Source: Lachnospiraceae bacterium
GTDB taxonomy: Bacteria; Bacillota; Clostridia; Lachnospirales; Lachnospiraceae
DNA length: 64,000 nucleotides
Assembly (NCBI GenBank): GCA_017546025.1
Contig: JAFYYS010000022.1
Location: forward strand, 97,863-161,862
Reading direction: 5' to 3'
Shown here piece by piece: positions 60,145 through 64,000 of this stretch. Numbering within the stretch: position 1 is the stretch's first letter; every line of letters starts with the position of its first letter. The position numbers were made by a program, and so were the translations under genes. The notes beneath the pieces are model-generated. The model worked only from the letters and a program-made list of their open reading frames with translations. It was not told the origin of the DNA and searched no databases.

Positions 60145-62382
60145 TCAGTGCTGCTGTGCATAATAATTGATCAGGCAGCCGTCGAGGATGATGGTCTTTT
60201 CATCGTTCGTGAGACCCTTAATGCAAAGGGTGATTTCATCAACCGTGCCGTCCTTCTTCAATACCTTTGCGGTGAAGTTCTCGGCGCCGTTCTTGATGCC
60301 TTCGCGAACGCCCGGAATGAAGACGTAGTCGCCTTCCTCATACGGGAAATCAGCGCCTTCAGGCAAGGTAAACGGAAGAATGCCCCAGTTGATGCAGTTG
60401 CTTCTGTAACGCTTGGTAGCATATTCGTAGCAGATGTTAGCGTAACCGCCGAGTACCTTCTGGCAGCTTGCAGCCTGCTCACGTGCAGAACCGTCACCGG
60501 GACGGTTAGCAAAGACACAGGAACCGAACTGCGTGTTCTTAAGGAGCTTCTCGGCATCGCCGAAGCGGGAGAGTACGGAAACAAGTTCAGCAGGCGTCTT
60601 GCCGTCACGGCGCTCCAGGTCAACCGCATGGATTGCCTTGCTGCGGCCGACATACTCGGGAACGCGGCGGGACAAGGCAAACTCGGAAAGACGAAGAGGA
60701 TTCGAACGGTAGGAGCTGGTCTCACCGGAAGGAATCAGTTCATCGGTCGTCGTAACCGGATCGCGGATGACGGCGGCAAGCTTCACGAGCATGTTGTCGG
60801 TAAGCGCCTCCATCTTAGGCCAGTCGGTGATGTTCGGTCCGAGAATCAGCTCGACGCTCGGATCGGCCTTGCCGTAACCGTAGTAAAGTCTGTTCTGATA
60901 TACGGTCTTATCGAAATGATAAGGATGATTCGGTACTTCGTACTCAATATCGGTTGCAGCGGTGATGACGCCGCCGTTTAAAGCGGTAGCAGCAATGCTT
61001 CGTGCATCCATCAAAGCCACGCCGCAGATCTGACCTTCGCCGGGCTTACTGCCTTCTCGGTTCGGGAAGTTACGGGTCGTATGACGGAGCGAGAGACCGT
61101 CGTTAGCCGGAACATCGCCTGCGCCGAAGCACGGACCGCAGAACGAAGGCTTGATGACAGCGCCGGCCTTCAAAAGCTCGGACGTGGCACCGACCTTGGT
61201 GAGCTCAAGGCTTACCGGAACGCTGGTCGGATATACATTCAAAGAGAAGTAACCGTTGCCGCAGCTCTGATTTTTAAGAATCGCGGCAGCTTCGTCGATG
61301 TTATCGAACAGACCGCCTGCGCAGCCTGCGATGACACCCTGGTCGGCATAAACCTTGCCGTCCTTAACCTTATCGGTCAGATGGTAGGAAACATTCTTAA
61401 ACTTCGTTGCGGCTTCCTTCTCGACACCTTCAAGAATCTCTTTGGCATTTGCCACGAACTCGTGAATCGTGTAGGCATTGCTCGGGTGGAACGGAAGCGC
61501 AATCATCGATTCGGCCTTAGAAAGGTCAATCGTAATCAGGCGGTCATAGTAAGCACCGTCTTCGGGAGCGAGCTTCTTATAGCATTCCGCACGGCCGTGC
61601 GCCTTGTAGAAGCCCTCGGTGATTTCGTCGGTCTCCCAAACGGAAGAGAGACAGGTTGTTTCGGTCGTCATGACGTCAACGCCGTTACGGAAATCAATCG
61701 GAAGGTTCTTGATGCCGGGGCCGACAAACTCCAGCACGCGGTTCTTTACGAAGCCGCTTGCAAACGTTGCCTTAACGAGCGCGAGAGCGATGTCGTGCGG
61801 ACCGATGCCGCGCTTCGGGGTGCCGGTTACATAAACGAGAACAACCTCGGGAAGATCGAGATCCCAGGTGTTCTTAAGAAGCTGTTTAACAAGCTCGGGG
61901 CCGCCCTCGCCGACACCCATCGTGCCGAGCGCACCGTAACGGGTGTGGGAATCGGAACCGAGAATCATATTGCCGCAGGCGGAGAGCTCTTCACGGGCAT
62001 AGGAGTGAATGACGCTCTGGTTGGCGGGAACATAGATGCCGCCGAACTTCTTCGCGGCGGAAAGACCGAATACATGGTCATCCTCGTTGATGGTGCCGCC
62101 GACCGCGCAAAGAGAGTTGTGGCAGTTCGTCATCGCATACGGAAGCGGGAACTCGTTAAGTCCGCTTGCACGTGCGGTCTGAATGATGCCGACATAAGTA
62201 ATGTCATGGCTGACCATGGCATCAAAACGTATCTTTAACTTGTCCGGATTTCCGGAAGTATTGTGTTTCTGAAGAATCGAATAGGCGATGGTTTTCTTTC
62301 GGGCTTCCGCCTTATCACATCCGGTGGCCGGAACGGGAACTCCGTTCTGGTAAATGACACCGTTTTCCTGCAAAGTGATCAT
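60145..62382 (-). CDS. Aconitase-family hydratase, likely the aconitate hydratase
   Basis: 745 residues, SD AAGGAGGA. The family landmarks are present though diverged from AcnA/AcnB: GSDSHTRYGALGTMGVGEGG, the cluster cysteines in VIAGCAGGLFDN and PSFCGPCFGAGD, the arginines of HTTRNFPNREGSKPG, and GDGSAREQAA for the active-site serine loop. The closest group I recognise is the YbhJ-like hydratases of about 750 residues. Linkage with icd indicates that it supplies isocitrate. No citrate synthase gene is in the window. Confidence 0.9.
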   Translation of the reverse strand: MITLQENGVIYQNGVPVPATGCDKAEARKKTIAYSILQKHNTSGNPDKLKIRFDAMVSHDITYVGIIQTARASGLNEFPLPYAMTNCHNSLCAVGGTINEDDHVFGLSAAKKFGGIYVPANQSVIHSYAREELSACGNMILGSDSHTRYGALGTMGVGEGGPELVKQLLKNTWDLDLPEVVLVYVTGTPKRGIGPHDIALALVKATFASGFVKNRVLEFVGPGIKNLPIDFRNGVDVMTTETTCLSSVWETDEITEGFYKAHGRAECYKKLAPEDGAYYDRLITIDLSKAESMIALPFHPSNAYTIHEFVANAKEILEGVEKEAATKFKNVSYHLTDKVKDGKVYADQGVIAGCAGGLFDNIDEAAAILKNQSCGNGYFSLNVYPTSVPVSLELTKVGATSELLKAGAVIKPSFCGPCFGAGDVPANDGLSLRHTTRNFPNREGSKPGEGQICGVALMDARSIAATALNGGVITAATDIEYEVPNHPYHFDKTVYQNRLYYGYGKADPSVELILGPNITDWPKMEALTDNMLVKLAAVIRDPVTTTDELIPSGETSSYRSNPLRLSEFALSRRVPEYVGRSKAIHAVDLERRDGKTPAELVSVLSRFGDAEKLLKNTQFGSCVFANRPGDGSAREQAASCQKVLGGYANICYEYATKRYRSNCINWGILPFTLPEGADFPYEEGDYVFIPGVREGIKNGAENFTAKVLKKDGTVDEITLCIKGLTNDEKTIILDGCLINYYAQQH

Positions 62383-62424
62383 GAAAATCCTCCTTGTATC
62401 ATTGGATTATTGCATACAGAGTTT

Positions 62425-62453
62425 ATTATAGAAAAATCACAGTGGGATGTCAA
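62425..62453 (-). promoter_or_regulatory. Consensus promoter of the acn-icd operon
   Basis: On the minus strand TTGACA, 17 bases, TATAAT: a perfect sigma-A promoter. No operator-like repeat is obvious beside it. Confidence 0.92.
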
Positions 62454-62547
62454 CCGAAAATGCCGTTTCGAAAGGGCGAAGAAATAGAAAATAACAGGCG
62501 ATTTTTGGGCAAAATACACAGAATTTCATTTTCCGGGAAAAAAGCAA

Positions 62548-62576
62548 ATGACAAACCGAAAAAAGTATGATATAGT
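62548..62576 (+). promoter_or_regulatory. Divergent promoter of the following membrane protein gene
   Basis: ATGACA at 62548-62553 and TATAGT at 62571-62576, 17-base spacer; SD GGGAGG precedes the gene. Confidence 0.7.
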
Positions 62577-62625
62577 TTATTTTGGTATAAGAAAATACAA
62601 AATGTGGTATTGGGAGGTTTAAGCC

Positions 62626-63423
62626 ATGGCCGTTAATTCAGTCATCAAGCACAGCGTGATGCCGAAGGACATGTATCAAGCCAGGATGTGGAAACCGGAG
62701 GAGGTTTTTATCGGAAACTCCGCGTACCATATTGTCATTTCTCCCGCTTCCAAGAAGAACGGCGCGATGCAGTTTCATATTGCCGCATTGAAGGACGGCG
62801 AGGTACAGACTTTTAAGGACCTGAATAACACACTTTACGATATTACGGCAACGAAGTATATCGACGAGCTGAACCAGCGGATGAGCGATGCGCTGCAGGA
62901 TCAGATTAAGTGGACCCATACCGGAAACCATGATATTTATGTTTCCTACGGACACGTTTCGCAGTGGGAGGAAGGAACCTCCGCGAAGGAGACTCCGATC
63001 CGCATCATCATGATGGTGAAGAATGTCGAGAACATGACGCCCGACGAGGAGAAGCTTCTTCGCAAGATTTTAAAGGGCGAGCTTGTGGAATGGATGGATT
63101 CCGTCATCAGCGATAAGCCCGCCATCGAGAAAACGAAGCAGGATTATGAAAACGACCTTGTCAAGGTCATGGATACCTCGATGCTGCCGCATACAAAGAG
63201 CAGTTTCAATCCGATTCCGCTGATTACGTTAATCGGTCTGGCATTTGCCATTCTCGGCGTATTCTATGCGAAGTATGAAATCTTCCAGGTATGCGCCGTT
63301 GTACTGAGCGGCTATGCCGGATTCCGCGGTTACCAGCGCGGCATGAGAGAGTTTGCCATCGTGAACGGCATCGTATGTGCCATTTCGTTGTTCTTTATCT
63401 ATTACGGTTATGTAAACGCCTGA
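62626..63423 (+). CDS. Unrecognised protein with C-terminal membrane helices
   Basis: 265 residues behind TGGGAGG. About 195 soluble residues with alternating beta-like segments (SAYHIVISPASKKNGAMQFHI, PIRIIMMVKNVENM) precede three hydrophobic segments: about 199-217 (PIPLITLIGLAFAILGVFY), 220-235 (FQVCAVVLSGYAGFRGY) and 243-263 (AIVNGIVCAISLFFIYYGY). No family is recognised and there is no signal peptide. It stands alone between a promoter and a terminator. Confidence 0.8.
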   Translation: MAVNSVIKHSVMPKDMYQARMWKPEEVFIGNSAYHIVISPASKKNGAMQFHIAALKDGEVQTFKDLNNTLYDITATKYIDELNQRMSDALQDQIKWTHTGNHDIYVSYGHVSQWEEGTSAKETPIRIIMMVKNVENMTPDEEKLLRKILKGELVEWMDSVISDKPAIEKTKQDYENDLVKVMDTSMLPHTKSSFNPIPLITLIGLAFAILGVFYAKYEIFQVCAVVLSGYAGFRGYQRGMREFAIVNGIVCAISLFFIYYGYVNA

Positions 63424-63446
63424 CAGCGGCGAACGAATAAGCATCA

Positions 63447-63477
63447 AAAAACCTTCCCTGTTTCGGGGAAGGTTTTT
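63447..63477. terminator. Bidirectional terminator between convergent genes
   Basis: A 12-bp stem (63447-63458 with 63466-63477) with A run on one side and T run on the other, so it works for both strands. Confidence 0.93.
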
Positions 63478-63484
63478 CAAAATG

Positions 63485-64000
63485 TTAAGGTTTGTACTGC
63501 ATGATCCGGTAATCACCGCGGCTCAGTTTGTAAAGCGGATGGTCCTCTTTGATGAACCGGAAACCGCATGCCGCTGCAAGCCTTACGGAAGCAGTGTTGC
63601 TTCGTTCAATGACCGCAAGAAGCATCGTGTCGCCGATTGCCTCAGCCTGCATATTCAAAAAAGCGGCAACCGCTTTCTGCCCGAAGCCGATCCCCCTTTT
63701 TTGCGGGACGATGTAATAGGAGAGGTTCATTGCCTCGGAAAGCAGGTCGGACTGCTCGACGGCAACATAGCCAATCAGCGAACCGTCCGCACCGGCAATT
63801 CCGTACGGATGAAGCAAAGGATGCAAACGCCCGAATTCGTGCTCGTTTTGATACCGCTCGTAAAGCTCCGTCTCCGAAAGATTCTTAATCCGCGCAGGAA
63901 GAAGATAAGGCTCTTTCTGCTGCAGTTTATATATGGTTTTGTAATCATCAAAGCCGAGTGTGACAAATGTGAAACCGTCCGCCGAAAAAGCCGGATGACT
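63485..64000 (-). CDS. GNAT-family N-acetyltransferase (5' end outside window)
   Basis: The frame is open on the minus strand from the window edge to a TAA at 63487-63485, giving 171 visible residues; an internal TTG near 63826 is not a real start because the upstream frame reads sensibly (GFTFVTLGFDDYKTIYKLQQ). The GNAT core shows YIVPQKRGIGFGQKAVAAFL, the acetyl-CoA-binding motif A in R-G-x-G-x-G/A form, and VIERSNTASVRLAAACGFRF (motif B). The substrate is unknown. Confidence 0.88.
   Translation of the reverse strand, partial: SHPAFSADGFTFVTLGFDDYKTIYKLQQKEPYLLPARIKNLSETELYERYQNEHEFGRLHPLLHPYGIAGADGSLIGYVAVEQSDLLSEAMNLSYYIVPQKRGIGFGQKAVAAFLNMQAEAIGDTMLLAVIERSNTASVRLAAACGFRFIKEDHPLYKLSRGDYRIMQYKP

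Noticed and set aside
59155..60981. 608-codon plus-strand frame across icd and the aconitase-family gene
   Set aside because: It is the complement of two well-recognised minus-strand genes and has no ribosome site or known domain.
61081..62238. 385-codon plus-strand frame inside the aconitase-family gene
   Set aside because: Shadow of the minus-strand gene; low-complexity translation without motifs.

Overview
The window looks like the chromosome of a Clostridia member, most likely a Lachnospiraceae-type gut or rumen anaerobe (inference). The grounds are strong Shine-Dalgarno sites, TTGACA/TATAAT promoters (several with extended TGn), a T-box leader, AddAB, and the secG-rnr-smpB-ssrA order. 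Housekeeping and accessory genes are mixed. I see no phage, no insertion sequence and no true CRISPR array.

Layout. 1-0.6 kb: 3' end of tsf with its terminator. 0.9-11.3 kb: an elaborated oligopeptide (Opp/Dpp-type) ABC transporter operon. Its lipoprotein appears circularly permuted, the OppB-like permease has a large extracytoplasmic insertion, the OppD-like ATPase has an insertion of about 325 residues, and the OppF-like ATPase has a two-helix membrane tail. A degenerate ApbE-like protein and an orphan membrane protein follow. 11.3-18.4 kb: gpmI, secG, rnr, smpB, a CBS/DRTGG pyrophosphatase, a zinc ribbon protein and tmRNA. 18.4-24.1 kb: a YtrA-type GntR regulator, a ClpC-type ATPase, radA and a lipoprotein that looks like an inactive M14 carboxypeptidase. 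24.1-27.0 kb: a T-box riboswitch ahead of a fused sugar-isomerase/AMP-ligase protein. 27.0-31.4 kb: tRNA-Trp, a DUF3048 protein, a DHH phosphoesterase, tgt and yajC. 31.4-33.2 kb (minus strand): a LytTR regulator with a two-helix membrane partner. 33.3-40.7 kb: 6S RNA, a leader made of consecutive hairpins, addB and addA. 40.7-50.1 kb: lipid kinase, xylulokinase, methyltransferase, Hsp33, M18 aminopeptidase, dUTPase, two COG0523 GTPases (one with a huge His/Asp tract) and an SGNH esterase. 50.1-55.2 kb: a Thr/Pro-rich anchored protein and a pair of MacB-like ATPase-permease fusions. 55.3-58.0 kb: an NrtR-pncA-pncB NAD salvage operon with an evident operator. 58.0-58.9 kb: a non-coding region packed with three repeat families. 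58.9-62.4 kb (minus strand): an aconitase-family gene and isocitrate dehydrogenase. 62.6-64.0 kb: an unknown membrane protein and a partial acetyltransferase.

The two most unusual things are the remodelled Opp operon, altered in nearly every subunit, and the intergenic block at 57989-58878. That block holds five hairpins of exactly 37 nt, four of the five starts lying 74 nt apart, then two 74-nt copies of another hairpin, then 37/38-nt tandem repeats. Functional calls rest on motif recognition by eye; no database or folding program was run.
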